Shown: positions 27,165 through 35,882, counted from the first letter of the stretch. The stretch is DNA of 64,000 nucleotides from Streptomyces sp. NBC_00775 (GCF_036347135.1 NZ_CP108938.1:5456001-5520000), one strand, 5' to 3'. Numbers and translations: made by a program. Notes: generated by a model from the letters alone, not told the origin.

Positions 27165-27764
27165 ATGGCAGGCGAGACCGTCATCACGGTCGTCGGCAAT
27201 CTTGTCGACGACCCCGAGCTGCGCTTCACCCCTTCCGGTGCGGCGGTCGCGAAGTTCCGTGTCGCGTCCACCCCCCGCACCTTCGACCGTCAGACCAATG
27301 AGTGGAAGGACGGCGAGAGCCTGTTCCTGACCTGCTCGGTCTGGCGTCAGGCGGCGGAGAACGTCGCCGAATCGCTTCAGCGAGGCATGCGCGTCATCGT
27401 GCAGGGCCGGCTGAAGCAGCGGTCCTACGAGGACCGTGAGGGCGTCAAGCGCACGGTCTACGAGCTGGACGTCGAGGAAGTCGGCGCCAGCCTGAAGAGC
27501 GCCACGGCCAAGGTCACCAAGACCACCGGTCGAGGTGGCCAGGGCGGCCAGGGCGGTTACGGCGGCGGTGGCGGCGGCCAGCAGGGCGGCGGCTGGGGCG
27601 GAGGCTCCGGCGGCGGTCAGCAGCAGGGTGGCGGCGCTCCCGCCGAAGACCCCTGGGCGACCAGCGCTCCTGCCGGTGGCAACCAAGGCGGCGGCGGTGG
27701 CGGCGGCTGGGGTGGAAACTCCGGCGGCTCCGGCGGCGGCTACTCGGACGAGCCCCCCTTCTAG
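27165..27764 (+). CDS. ssb: Single-stranded DNA-binding protein
   Basis: A 199-residue SSB. The OB-fold covers residues 1-110 ([25 protein letters not shown]). A Gly/Gln-rich flexible linker of about 80 residues follows, then the acidic protein-interaction tip DEPPF at the C-terminus. It coats single-stranded DNA in replication and repair. It lies between rpsF and rpsR, 75 bases after rpsF. Confidence 0.97.
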   Translation: MAGETVITVVGNLVDDPELRFTPSGAAVAKFRVASTPRTFDRQTNEWKDGESLFLTCSVWRQAAENVAESLQRGMRVIVQGRLKQRSYEDREGVKRTVYELDVEEVGASLKSATAKVTKTTGRGGQGGQGGYGGGGGGQQGGGWGGGSGGGQQQGGGAPAEDPWATSAPAGGNQGGGGGGGWGGNSGGSGGGYSDEPPF

Positions 27765-27821
27765 GCCCCCGGGCCGAGGGTGGGCCGTACCCCCACTTCT
27801 TGATCACACAGGAGAAACACC

Positions 27822-28058
27822 ATGGCGAAGCCGCCTGTGCGCAAGCCTAAGAAGAAGGTCTGCGCTTTCTGCAAGGACAAGGTCACGTACGTGGACTACA
27901 AGGACACGAACATGCTGCGGAAGTTCATTTCCGACCGCGGCAAGATCCGTGCCCGCCGCGTGACCGGCAACTGCACGCAGCACCAGCGTGACGTCGCCAC
28001 GGCCGTGAAGAACAGCCGTGAGATGGCGCTGCTGCCCTACACCTCCACCGCGCGATAA
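27822..28058 (+). CDS. rpsR: 30S ribosomal protein S18
   Basis: A 78-residue S18 with the cysteine-containing N-terminus CAFCKDK and a further cysteine in VTGNCTQ. This is the zinc-binding (C+) form; Streptomyces often carry a second, zinc-free S18 elsewhere. AGGAGA precedes the ATG. It binds S6 in the 30S platform. Confidence 0.97.
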   Translation: MAKPPVRKPKKKVCAFCKDKVTYVDYKDTNMLRKFISDRGKIRARRVTGNCTQHQRDVATAVKNSREMALLPYTSTAR

Positions 28059-28076
28059 GGGAAGGGTGACCGAAAC

Positions 28077-28523
28077 ATGAAGATCATCCTCACCCACGAG
28101 GTCTCCGGCCTCGGTGCCGCGGGCGACGTCGTTGACGTCAAGGACGGTTACGCTCGCAACTACCTGATCCCGCGGAACTTTGCGATCCGCTGGACCAAGG
28201 GCGGCGAGAAGGACGTCGAGCAGATTCGTCGTGCTCGCAAGATCCACGAGATCGCGACCATCGAGCAGGCCAACGAGATCAAGGCCCGCCTCGAGGGCGT
28301 GAAGGTCCGTCTGGCCGTTCGCTCCGGCGACGCCGGTCGTCTCTTCGGCTCCGTCACCCCGGCTGACATCGCCTCGGCGATCAAGGCTTCCGGTGGCCCC
28401 GAGGTCGACAAGCGCCGCATCGAGCTGGGCGCGCCCATCAAGACCCTGGGCGCCCACGAGACGTCCGTGCGTCTGCACCCCGAGGTTGCCGCCAAGGTCA
28501 ACATCGAGGTTGTCGCTGCCTGA
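28077..28523 (+). CDS. rplI: 50S ribosomal protein L9
   Basis: A 148-residue L9, complete, with the N-terminal rRNA-binding domain ([28 protein letters not shown]), the long connecting helix and the C-terminal domain. It follows rpsR by 18 bases, with GGAAGGGTGA as its ribosome site, and ends the operon at a strong terminator. Confidence 0.98.
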   Translation: MKIILTHEVSGLGAAGDVVDVKDGYARNYLIPRNFAIRWTKGGEKDVEQIRRARKIHEIATIEQANEIKARLEGVKVRLAVRSGDAGRLFGSVTPADIASAIKASGGPEVDKRRIELGAPIKTLGAHETSVRLHPEVAAKVNIEVVAA

Positions 28524-28546
28524 GTGCAGCGCTCGGCATAGCTGAG

Positions 28547-28580
28547 AGAAGGGCCGCACCCCACGGGGTGCGGCCCTTCT
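28547..28580 (+). terminator. Terminator of the rpsF-rplI operon
   Basis: A 16-bp perfect stem (AGAAGGGCCGCACCCC / GGGGTGCGGCCCTTCT) with a 2-base nominal loop, 23 bases after the rplI stop. Confidence 0.9.
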
Positions 28581-28652
28581 GCGTGCCGCTAGTGTGCGGC
28601 TGCCTTTCCTGCGGATGCCAGTACTCGGGGGCGGAGGCGACAGCGGTGCGTC

Positions 28653-28666
28653 GTTTCACGTGAAAC
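28653..28666. promoter_or_regulatory. parS site 9
   Basis: A perfect GTTTCACGTGAAAC in the convergent region between rplI and the MATE gene, upstream of a 7-bp tandem repeat. Confidence 0.92.
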
Positions 28667-28684
28667 CCTGGTCTCTGGTCTCTG

Positions 28685-28733
28685 GTGCCGCGTGCCGCGT
28701 GCCGCGTGCCGCGTGCCGCGTGCCGCGTGCCGC
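28685..28733. repeat. Seven tandem copies of GTGCCGC between two parS sites
   Basis: GTGCCGC repeats seven times without a gap. It is followed by GGCACGC, which forms an inverted repeat with the last copies, and is preceded by two copies of GGTCTCT. It lies between parS 9 and parS 10. A likely source is replication slippage. The copy number should vary between strains. Confidence 0.9.
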
Positions 28734-28740
28734 GGCACGC

Positions 28741-28754
28741 GTTTCACGTGAAAC
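28741..28754. promoter_or_regulatory. parS site 10
   Basis: A perfect GTTTCACGTGAAAC directly after the tandem repeat, 3 bases before the MATE stop codon. Confidence 0.92.
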
Positions 28755-28756
28755 GG

Positions 28757-30103
28757 TCAGCGCGTCGCGCCCGTGACGATCCAGCGCCCCGAGCGAGAAC
28801 GCAGCCACAGGGTCAGCATCCGTATCGCCATCATCAGCGTCATTGCTCCCCAGAGTGCGGTGAGCCCGCCGCCGAGTGCGGGGACGAGCAGCGCGACGGG
28901 AGCGAAGACCGCCAGGGTGAGCAGCATGGCCCACGCCAGGTAGGGGCCGTCCCCCGCGCCCATCAGGACTCCGTCCAGCACGAAGACGATGCCGCAGATC
29001 GGCTGGGAGACGGCCACCATCAGCAGGGCGGGCAGCGCAGCGTCTTGCACGGTCGAATCGCTGCTGAACAGCGGAAGGAAGAGGGGGCGAGCGGTCATGA
29101 CCAGGAAACCGAGTACGACCCCGGTGGCGATGCCCCACTGCACCATGCGGCGGCATGCCTCGCGGGCGCCTCGGGCGTCGCCGGCACCGAGATAGCGCCC
29201 GATGATGGCCTGTCCTGCTATGGCGATCGCGTCGAGCGCGAAGGCGAGCAGGCTCCACAGGGACAGGATGATCTGGTGCGCCGCCATCTCGGCGTCCCCG
29301 AGCCGGGCGGCGACCGCCGTGGCGATCATGAGAATCGCTCGCAGCGACAGGGTGCGTACGAGCAGGGGTGCGCCGGCCTGGGCGCAGGCCCGTATCCCGG
29401 CGGCATCCGGCCGCAAGGAGGCACTGTGCTTCCGGGCCCCGCGGATGACGACGTACAGATAGACGGCGGCCATGCCGAACTGGGCGATGACGGTGCCCCA
29501 GGCGGATCCTGCGATGCCCAGACCCGCACCGTAGACGAGGCCCACGTTGAGCGCGGCGTTGGCCACGAAGCCCCCGACGGCGACATACAGCGGGGTCTTT
29601 GTGTCCTGCAGTCCGCGCAGGACACCGGTGGCGGCGAGCACGACGAGCATGGCCGGGATGCCGAGCGCCGAGATCCGCAGATAGGTGGTCGCATACGGTG
29701 CGGCGGTGTCAGAGGCGCCGAAGAGTTCCATCAGGGCAGGTGCCGTGGGCAGGAGGACGGCTATGACGGTCGCGCCGATCAGCAGGGCGAGCCAGATGCC
29801 GTCCATGCCCTGACGGATCGCGGCCCGCAGATCACCCGCGCCGACACGGCGGGCGACGGCGGCCGTGGTGGCGTAGGCGAGGAAGACGAAGACACCGACG
29901 GCCGTCATGAGGAGGGCCGAGGCGACGCCCAGGCCCGCCAGTTGTGCGGTGCCGAGATGGCCGACGATGGCGCTGTCGGCCATGACGAAGAGGGGCTCGG
30001 CGACGAGTGCGCCGAAGGCCGGAACGGCCAGCGCGACGATCTCTCGGTCGTGCCGGCGACGAGCGGTCCTTGACGCCGCGGGAGCCTGTGTCATGAGCAC
30101 CAA
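28757..30103 (-). CDS. MATE-family efflux transporter
   Basis: A 448-residue protein with 12 membrane helices in two homologous halves (PAFGALVAEPLFVMADSAIVGHLG opens the first). It belongs to the DinF-like branch of multidrug and toxin extrusion proteins, driven by Na+ or H+. The substrate is unknown. GTG 30103 has GGAAG nine bases upstream; ATG 30094 is an alternative. It diverges from dnaB across a region holding DnaA-like boxes. Confidence 0.9.
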   Translation of the reverse strand: MVLMTQAPAASRTARRRHDREIVALAVPAFGALVAEPLFVMADSAIVGHLGTAQLAGLGVASALLMTAVGVFVFLAYATTAAVARRVGAGDLRAAIRQGMDGIWLALLIGATVIAVLLPTAPALMELFGASDTAAPYATTYLRISALGIPAMLVVLAATGVLRGLQDTKTPLYVAVGGFVANAALNVGLVYGAGLGIAGSAWGTVIAQFGMAAVYLYVVIRGARKHSASLRPDAAGIRACAQAGAPLLVRTLSLRAILMIATAVAARLGDAEMAAHQIILSLWSLLAFALDAIAIAGQAIIGRYLGAGDARGAREACRRMVQWGIATGVVLGFLVMTARPLFLPLFSSDSTVQDAALPALLMVAVSQPICGIVFVLDGVLMGAGDGPYLAWAMLLTLAVFAPVALLVPALGGGLTALWGAMTLMMAIRMLTLWLRSRSGRWIVTGATR

Positions 30104-30553
30104 TCTAATCTTCCACAGGTAAGAGATGCAATGTAAAAAGACCCCTTACTTACTGTCTCGTGGGCCGCGTCGTGGTGCACCGTTTGAAGCGATCTTGGTC
30201 CGACCGGGAAAGTTTTTCTTCTGCACAGCCGGTGGACGGGAAAGGTGCAGGTCAGGGCGGGTTGCTCGAAGGGGCTGAGGGCTTGTTCACAAGGCTGTCC
30301 ACCGGGTCGTGCACAGGTTTTGTGGGGTTCTCCACAGCATCCGGGCCGTCGTCCACATGGCCTGTGGATAACCAGATTGGCTGACGGTGCCCGCGGGCCT
30401 ACCGTGGTGCGGCGCCCGCTCTCTCCTCCGTCCTCGGAAACCTGGCAAAACCGACGCGTCAGAACCGGAGTTGGGCAACTCAGTTGTCAGTGCCGTGCCG
30501 TAGAAATGAGAGGCACGGTTAGGTCCGCTCGGCGGACGGGAGGAGGTGGCTCG
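30104..30553. other. Long intergenic region upstream of dnaB
   Basis: A 450-base region without a supported gene. It carries a cluster of DnaA-box-like sequences (30283-30371) and less GC-rich stretches near 30118-30150. The dnaB promoter is presumably here but I cannot place it. Confidence 0.7.
30283..30371. other. DnaA-box cluster upstream of dnaB
   Basis: Within 89 bases there are TTGTTCACA (30283-30291), TTCTCCACA (30328-30336), TCGTCCACA (30349-30357) and TGTGGATAA (30363-30371, a perfect TTATCCACA on the minus strand). Weaker GTCCACC and GTGCACAG matches lie between them. The cluster could bind DnaA to control dnaB or to titrate DnaA near oriC. DnaA-box clusters in the oriC-proximal region have been described in S. 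coelicolor; I cannot tell if this is one of them. Confidence 0.6.
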
Positions 30554-32029
30554 GTGAGTATTTCCGAGCCCTTGGACGACCCCTGGGCCGACAGCGGTCC
30601 CAGTGATCGTCTGCCCGCTTCCCGCCAACGCGGCAACGGAGGCCGCGGCCGTGACGAGCAGCACGACCGCGACCGGGACAGCGGCTCGTGGGAGGGCGGA
30701 GGTTCGTCCTTCGAGCGTGTGCCGCCCCAGGACCTGGACGCCGAGCAGTCCGTCCTCGGCGGCATGCTTCTGTCCAAGGACGCCATCGCCGATGTTGTCG
30801 AGGTCCTCAAGGGTCACGACTTCTACCGGCCGGCGCACGAGACCATCTACGGCGCGATCCTCGACCTGTATGCGAAGGGCGAGCCGGCCGACCCCATCAC
30901 GGTCGCCGCCGAGCTCACCAAACGCGGTGAGATCACCAAGGTCGGCGGCGCACCGTATCTCCACACCCTGGTGCAGACGGTCCCGACCGCGGCGAACGCC
31001 GAGTACTACGCGGAGATCGTGCACGAGCGGGCGGTCCTGCGCCGCCTGGTCGAGGCGGGTACGCGCATCACACAGATGGGATACGCGGCCGACGGCGACG
31101 TCGACGAGATCGTCAACAGCGCCCAGGCGGAGATCTACGCGGTCACCGAGCAGCGCACCACCGAGGACTATCTGCCGCTCGGCGACATCATGGAGGGCGC
31201 GCTCGACGAGATCGAGGCGATCGGTTCGCGGTCGGGGGAGATGACCGGTGTGCCAACCGGCTTCACCGACCTCGACTCGCTCACCAACGGTCTGCACCCG
31301 GGCCAGATGATCATCATCGCGGCACGTCCCGCCATGGGTAAGTCGACGCTGGCCCTGGACTTCGCCCGGGCCTGCTCGATCAAGCACAACATGCCCAGCG
31401 TGATCTTCTCGCTCGAAATGGGCCGCAACGAGATCGCGATGCGACTGCTGTCGGCCGAAGCGCGCGTGGCCCTGCACCACATGAGGTCCGGCACGATGAC
31501 CGACGAGGACTGGACCCGGCTCGCGCGCCGTATGCCCGACGTCTCGGCCGCCCCGCTCTACATCGACGACTCCCCGAACCTGTCGATGATGGAGATCCGC
31601 GCCAAGTGCCGTCGCCTCAAGCAGCGCGCCGACCTGAAGCTCGTCGTCATCGACTATCTCCAGCTGATGCAGTCGGGCGGCAAGCGCTCCGAGAGCCGCC
31701 AGCAGGAAGTCTCCGACATGTCGCGAAACCTGAAGCTGCTGGCCAAGGAGCTGGAGCTGCCGGTGATCGCGCTGTCGCAGCTCAACCGTGGTCCCGAGCA
31801 GCGCACGGACAAGAAGCCCATGGTCTCCGACCTGCGTGAATCCGGATCGATCGAGCAGGACGCGGACATGGTGATCCTGCTGCACCGCGAGGACGCGTAC
31901 GAGAAGGAGTCACCGCGCGCGGGCGAGGCGGACATCATCGTCGGCAAGCACCGTAACGGCCCGACGGCCACGATCACGGTGGCCTTCCAGGGCCACTACT
32001 CGCGCTTCGTGGACATGGCGCAGACCTGA
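30554..32029 (+). CDS. dnaB: Replicative DNA helicase DnaB
   Basis: A 491-residue hexameric helicase. A charged, disordered start (residues 1-55) is followed by the N-terminal DnaB domain (QDLDAEQSVLGGMLLSKDAI). The RecA-like C-terminal domain has Walker A ARPAMGKST with Lys near 263, EMGRNEIAMRL, the Walker B-like VVIDYLQLM, and SDLRESGSIEQDAD. It is intein-free, unlike several actinobacterial homologues. The GTG at 30554 has GGAGGAGG upstream. The open frame further upstream runs through the DnaA-box region and is not coding. Confidence 0.97.
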   Translation: MSISEPLDDPWADSGPSDRLPASRQRGNGGRGRDEQHDRDRDSGSWEGGGSSFERVPPQDLDAEQSVLGGMLLSKDAIADVVEVLKGHDFYRPAHETIYGAILDLYAKGEPADPITVAAELTKRGEITKVGGAPYLHTLVQTVPTAANAEYYAEIVHERAVLRRLVEAGTRITQMGYAADGDVDEIVNSAQAEIYAVTEQRTTEDYLPLGDIMEGALDEIEAIGSRSGEMTGVPTGFTDLDSLTNGLHPGQMIIIAARPAMGKSTLALDFARACSIKHNMPSVIFSLEMGRNEIAMRLLSAEARVALHHMRSGTMTDEDWTRLARRMPDVSAAPLYIDDSPNLSMMEIRAKCRRLKQRADLKLVVIDYLQLMQSGGKRSESRQQEVSDMSRNLKLLAKELELPVIALSQLNRGPEQRTDKKPMVSDLRESGSIEQDADMVILLHREDAYEKESPRAGEADIIVGKHRNGPTATITVAFQGHYSRFVDMAQT

Positions 32030-32105
32030 TGCCACACCCCTCGGAGTATCGCGGCGCCGGAGAAATGCACTCGACGTCCGGTGACCGGCCGGGTGGACTG
32101 TGGGC

Positions 32106-33491
32106 ATGACGACACCTCAGGAAGATCTGCTTCCCGCCACACGTCGGGCCCTGCTGCACCGTATCGCCGTTGCACAGGCCGAAGGGCGGGCACCATCGCT
32201 GGTCGCGGCGGTCGTCCGGGGCGGGGAGACGGTGTGGAACGGGGCACGGACCTCGGTGGACGGGCACGGCCCCGACGAGAACGTGCAGTATCGGATCGGC
32301 TCGATCACCAAGACCTTCACGGCCGTACTCGTACTGCGGTTGCGTGACGAGGGTGTTCTGGACCTCGGCGACCCGCTGGAGAAGCATCTGCCGGGCACCG
32401 GCGCGGGGGAGGTCACCATCGCCGAACTGCTCGCGCACACCGGTGGGTTGGCCGCCGAGTCGCCCGCGCCCTGGTGGGAGCGTACGCCTGGCTCGCTGCG
32501 CCCCGAGCTGGCCGACGTGCTGGGCGAACAGCCCTTCCGGCATCCGACCGGGCGCCGGCACCACTACTCGAACCCCGGCTACGCGCTGTTGGGCGCGTTG
32601 GTCGAGGAGTTGCGGGGCGCTCCCTGGGAGGAGGTGCTGCGGCGCGAGGTCCTCGAACCACTGGGCCTGCACCGTACGAGCGGTCGACCGCAGGCACCGC
32701 ACGCGGGCGGCTGGGCGGTCCACCCCTGGGCCGACGTGATGATGCCCGAGCCCGCGCAGGACCTCGGCCGCATGGCTTCGGCCGGACAACTGTGGTCCAC
32801 CACCGGGGACTTGGCGCGCTTCGCCGTCTTCCTTGCCCGGGGCGACGACCGGGTGTTGACCGCGGCATCCGTACGGGAGATGCGTACGCCCTCCGCGCCG
32901 CCCGAGACCGCCGAGCTGGCCGCAGGCTCCGGGTACGGCCTCGGCCTGCAGTTCGTGCACCGCGACGGCCGGACACTCGTCGGGCACTCCGGGTCCCTGC
33001 CGGGCTTCATCGCCGGCCTGATGATCGATGCAGAGGAAGACGTGGCAGCGGTCCTGTTGTCCAACTGCACCTCAGGTCCGTCCGCGTTGACCGTCGCCGT
33101 CGATCTCGTACGGATCGTCGCGCAGGCCGAACCGAGGATTCCTGAGCCCTGGCGACCGATCTCCGAAGTGGACAGTGCCGTGCTGGAGTTGGTGGGGCAG
33201 TGGTACTGGGGGACCTACGCCTTCGGGTTGCGGTTGTCGGCTGACGGGGAGGTCGGCTTGGAGCCGCTGTCCGGTGTCGGTCGGGGCGCCCGCTTCAGGG
33301 CGAACGCCGACGGGACCTGGACGGGGCTCGACGGCTACTACGCGGGGGAGCCGCTGCGGGCCGTACGACGCCCGGACGGCTCGGTGAGTCATCTCGACCT
33401 CGGGTCGTTCGTCTTCACGCGTCAGCCGTACGAGGAGGGGGCTCCTGTGCCGGGTGGGCTGGATCCCGAGGGCTGGCGAGGGATCAAGTAG
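32106..33491 (+). CDS. Beta-lactamase-like serine hydrolase (class C / AmpH-type)
   Basis: A 461-residue protein with the penicillin-recognising fold. The nucleophile motif SITK is Ser66-Lys69, YSN is near Tyr154, and HSG takes the place of KTG (GHSGSLPGF). An extra C-terminal beta domain of about 130 residues follows. There is no signal peptide, so it is probably cytoplasmic and acts as an esterase or peptidase rather than a resistance enzyme. A GTG at 32100 is an alternative start. The gene ends before a 40-bp palindrome centred on parS. Confidence 0.85.
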   Translation: MTTPQEDLLPATRRALLHRIAVAQAEGRAPSLVAAVVRGGETVWNGARTSVDGHGPDENVQYRIGSITKTFTAVLVLRLRDEGVLDLGDPLEKHLPGTGAGEVTIAELLAHTGGLAAESPAPWWERTPGSLRPELADVLGEQPFRHPTGRRHHYSNPGYALLGALVEELRGAPWEEVLRREVLEPLGLHRTSGRPQAPHAGGWAVHPWADVMMPEPAQDLGRMASAGQLWSTTGDLARFAVFLARGDDRVLTAASVREMRTPSAPPETAELAAGSGYGLGLQFVHRDGRTLVGHSGSLPGFIAGLMIDAEEDVAAVLLSNCTSGPSALTVAVDLVRIVAQAEPRIPEPWRPISEVDSAVLELVGQWYWGTYAFGLRLSADGEVGLEPLSGVGRGARFRANADGTWTGLDGYYAGEPLRAVRRPDGSVSHLDLGSFVFTRQPYEEGAPVPGGLDPEGWRGIK

Positions 33492-33501
33492 GCGGTGTCA
33501 T

Positions 33502-33541
33502 GGAGAGGCGGCCTGTTTCACGTGAAACAGGCCGCCTCTCC
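33502..33541. terminator. 40-bp perfect palindrome with a parS core
   Basis: Twenty bases on each side pair perfectly (left arm GGAGAGGCGGCCTGTTTCAC), centred on parS 33515-33528. It lies between the convergent beta-lactamase-like and GNAT genes, starting 10 bases after the stop. It has the strength of a terminator hairpin. No T-run is obvious. Confidence 0.75.
33515..33528. promoter_or_regulatory. parS site 11
   Basis: A perfect GTTTCACGTGAAAC at the centre of the 40-bp palindrome. Confidence 0.93.
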
Positions 33542-33575
33542 GCGTGCGGCGCTTGCCAGACGTAGGTGATACGCC

Positions 33576-34028
33576 TCAGAGCGGCAGCTTGAAGCCCACA
33601 TGGGAGGCCGTGAAGCCGAGCCGCTCGTAGAAGCGGTGGGCATCGGGGCGAGTGACGTCGGAGGTCAGCTGGACCAGCTGGCAGTTCTGGCGCCGGGATT
33701 CGTCGATCGCCCATTCGATGAGCTGGGTGCCGAGGCCGCTGCCGCGTTCGTCGGCGTGGACGCGTACACCTTCGACGATGGCGCGAGTCGCTCCCTTGCG
33801 GGACAGTCCGGGAACCACCGTGAGCTGAAGGGTGCCGACGACCCGGCTCTCGCGTACGGCGACGACCAGGTGCTGGTTCGGGTCGCTGCGCAGGCGCTCC
33901 AGGGCAGCCAGATAGGGGGTCAGGTCGTCCGGTGACTCGCGTTGGGCGCCCAGTGGGTCGTCCGCGAGCACGGCGACGATGGCGGGCACGTCGGCGGCGA
34001 CAGCCGCTCGTATTTCAAGATCTCCCAT
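33576..34028 (-). CDS. GNAT-family N-acetyltransferase
   Basis: A 150-residue single-domain acetyltransferase. The N-terminus EIRAAVAADVPAIVAVLADD is followed by the acetyl-CoA motif VHADERGSGLGTQLIEWAI (about residues 90-108) and the C-terminal DAHRFYERLGF. It follows the MarR gene by 39 bases on the same strand, so it is probably co-regulated with it. The substrate is unknown. Confidence 0.88.
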   Translation of the reverse strand: MGDLEIRAAVAADVPAIVAVLADDPLGAQRESPDDLTPYLAALERLRSDPNQHLVVAVRESRVVGTLQLTVVPGLSRKGATRAIVEGVRVHADERGSGLGTQLIEWAIDESRRQNCQLVQLTSDVTRPDAHRFYERLGFTASHVGFKLPL

Positions 34029-34067
34029 GGCCGCACCCTATGAGGACGTATTCGGGGAGCGCTCGGT

Positions 34068-34526
34068 TCAGGCGGGCACGCTCGCCGACTCCACGACTCG
34101 GACCAGGGGGGCCAGCTCCGGGTTCCTGGCCGCTGTGTCGAGCGCCTCGCGCAGGGCGGCGTCGTTGGTGGGGCGCGCCTCTTCGAGCAGCTTGAGGCCC
34201 GTCTCGCTGACGTTCGTGTAGATGCCGCGACGGTCGGTCGGGCACAGATAGCGGGAGAGCAGCCCGCGGTCCTCGAGCCGGGTGACGAGCCGTGTGGTCG
34301 CGCTCTGACTGAGGACGACCGCGTCCGCGACCTGCTTCATCTGCAGATGGCCGCCTGTGCCGTCGTGCTGCCGGCTGAGCACATCGAGCAGGGAGTACTC
34401 CCGCACGCTCAGGTCGTGATGGGTCTGTAGGGCCCGCTCGATGTGGGCCTCGATCCTCCCGTGCAGCAGGGAGAGGGCGCACCAGCCCTGAGCGAGGGCG
34501 GTGAGCGCGGGGTCCGTGGCTGTCAT
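34068..34526 (-). CDS. MarR-family transcriptional regulator
   Basis: A 152-residue winged-helix regulator. The DNA-binding core is LQMKQVADAVVLSQSATTRLVTRLEDRGLLSRYLCPTDRR in two consecutive parts, the recognition helix around SQSATTRLVTRLE and the wing around RYLCPTDRRG. ATG 34526 has GGAGGA seven bases upstream. It is divergent from an MFS exporter across about 144 bases with inverted repeats, the usual arrangement for a repressor of efflux. The single Cys in the wing could sense oxidants, but this is speculative. Confidence 0.9.
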   Translation of the reverse strand: MTATDPALTALAQGWCALSLLHGRIEAHIERALQTHHDLSVREYSLLDVLSRQHDGTGGHLQMKQVADAVVLSQSATTRLVTRLEDRGLLSRYLCPTDRRGIYTNVSETGLKLLEEARPTNDAALREALDTAARNPELAPLVRVVESASVPA

Positions 34527-34575
34527 GGCGTTTTCCTCCGTCCCGGAGCGGCTGAAACCCAGGATAGAGCACGCG

Positions 34576-34620
34576 TGCAATAGTCAGCTGTTGCACATAG
34601 CCCGCGTCTGCAACTATTGT
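34576..34620. promoter_or_regulatory. Putative MarR operator and promoter of the MFS gene
   Basis: CAATAGT (34578-34584) and ACTATTG (34613-34619) form a spaced inverted repeat, and TGCAA...TTGCA (34576-34595) a second one. TTGCAC (34591-34596) and TATTGT (34615-34620), 18 bases apart, could be the -35 and -10 for the MFS gene. If so, the repressor would cover the promoter. Confidence 0.5.
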
Positions 34621-34670
34621 GATCGCACGTTAAGCGCTCCTGCAATCGTCTGGGAAGGTGTTACCCCACC

Positions 34671-35882
34671 ATGCCTCTCGCGCTTCTGGCCCTCGCGATC
34701 GGGGCCTTCGGAATTGGAACCACCGAGTTCGTGATCATGGGTGTACTGCCCGAGGTCGCCGGTGACTTCGGTGTATCCATCCCCACCGCCGGACTGCTGG
34801 TGACCGGCTATGCCCTCGGCGTGGTGATCGGAGCCCCGATCATGACCGCGCTCGGTACGAAGATGTCCCGCAAGCGGATGCTGATGCTGCTGATGGGGCT
34901 GTTCGTGCTCGGCAATCTGCTCTCCGCCGTCGCCCCGGTCTTCGGGCTGATGCTGGCGGGCCGCGTGGTCGCCTCGCTCGCCCACGGCGCCTTCTTCGGC
35001 ATCGGCTCCGTGGTCGCCGCCGAGCTGGTCGCGCCCGAGAAGAAGGCCGGCGCGATCGCCATGATGTTCAGCGGGCTCACCATCGCCAATGTCGTCGGCG
35101 TTCCCCTGGGCACGCTGATCGGGCAGTCCGTGGGCTGGCGAGTCACCTTCGCCGGTGTCGCCGCGCTTGGCGTGATCGGGCTGCTGGGCATCGCCAAGCT
35201 GGTCCCCGAAATGCCGAAGCCCGAAGGCGTGCAGCTGCGTCACGAACTGGCCGCCTTCAAGAACGTCCAGGTGCTGCTGGCCATGGCGATGACCGTGCTC
35301 GGCTTCGGCGGAGTCTTCGCGGCCATCACCTATATCGCTCCGATGATGACCCATGTCGCGGGCTTCGCCGACGGCTCCGTCACTTGGCTGCTGGTCCTCT
35401 TCGGCCTCGGCATGGTCGGCGGGAACCTCATCGGCGGCAAGTTCGCCGACCGCGCACTGATGCCGATGCTGTACGTCTCCCTGGGCGGCCTCGCGGTCGT
35501 GCTGGCCCTGTTCACCGTCACCGCGCACAACAAGATCCTCGCGGCTGTCACCATCGCCCTGATCGGCGCTCTGGGCTTCGCCACCGTGCCGCCGTTGCAG
35601 AAGCGCGTCCTCGACCAGGCGCACGGTGCCCCCACCCTGGCCTCGGCCGTGAACATCGGCGCCTTCAACCTTGGCAACGCCCTCTCGGCCTGGATCGGCG
35701 GCATCGTCATCGCCGCGGGTATGGGCTACACCGCCCCCAACTGGGTCGGAGCCGTCCTCGCCGCGAGCGCGCTCCTCCTCGCCGTCCTCTCGGCCGCCCT
35801 GGAACGCCGCACGGACGCCCCGAGCGCCGTCGTCGTGGCCGGCGGCGCGCCTGCCGAACAGCGAACCGCCGTCCACCACTGA
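34671..35882 (+). CDS. MFS efflux transporter (AraJ/CmlR-like)
   Basis: A 403-residue protein with 12 helices. It opens with LALLALAIGAFGIGTTEFVIMGVLP, the signature of the drug:H+ antiporter DHA1 group that includes AraJ and chloramphenicol exporters, and has motif A-like GTKMSRKRMLM in loop 2-3. It is probably regulated by the divergent MarR protein. Six residues after the last helix are charged, then a short hydrophilic tail. The substrate is unknown. Confidence 0.9.
   Translation: MPLALLALAIGAFGIGTTEFVIMGVLPEVAGDFGVSIPTAGLLVTGYALGVVIGAPIMTALGTKMSRKRMLMLLMGLFVLGNLLSAVAPVFGLMLAGRVVASLAHGAFFGIGSVVAAELVAPEKKAGAIAMMFSGLTIANVVGVPLGTLIGQSVGWRVTFAGVAALGVIGLLGIAKLVPEMPKPEGVQLRHELAAFKNVQVLLAMAMTVLGFGGVFAAITYIAPMMTHVAGFADGSVTWLLVLFGLGMVGGNLIGGKFADRALMPMLYVSLGGLAVVLALFTVTAHNKILAAVTIALIGALGFATVPPLQKRVLDQAHGAPTLASAVNIGAFNLGNALSAWIGGIVIAAGMGYTAPNWVGAVLAASALLLAVLSAALERRTDAPSAVVVAGGAPAEQRTAVHH

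Noticed and set aside
28685..28733. CRISPR or mobile-element end
   Set aside because: A simple 7-bp tandem repeat without spacers, transposase or target duplication.
28685..30073. Plus-strand frame of 462 codons covering the 7-bp repeat and the antisense of the MATE gene
   Set aside because: Composition is Gly/Asp/Arg/Gln-rich without motifs, and the minus strand encodes a typical MATE protein.
30283..30371. An origin of replication at the DnaA boxes before dnaB
   Set aside because: Only about four boxes are present. Streptomyces oriC has many more and lies between dnaA and dnaN, which are not in this window.
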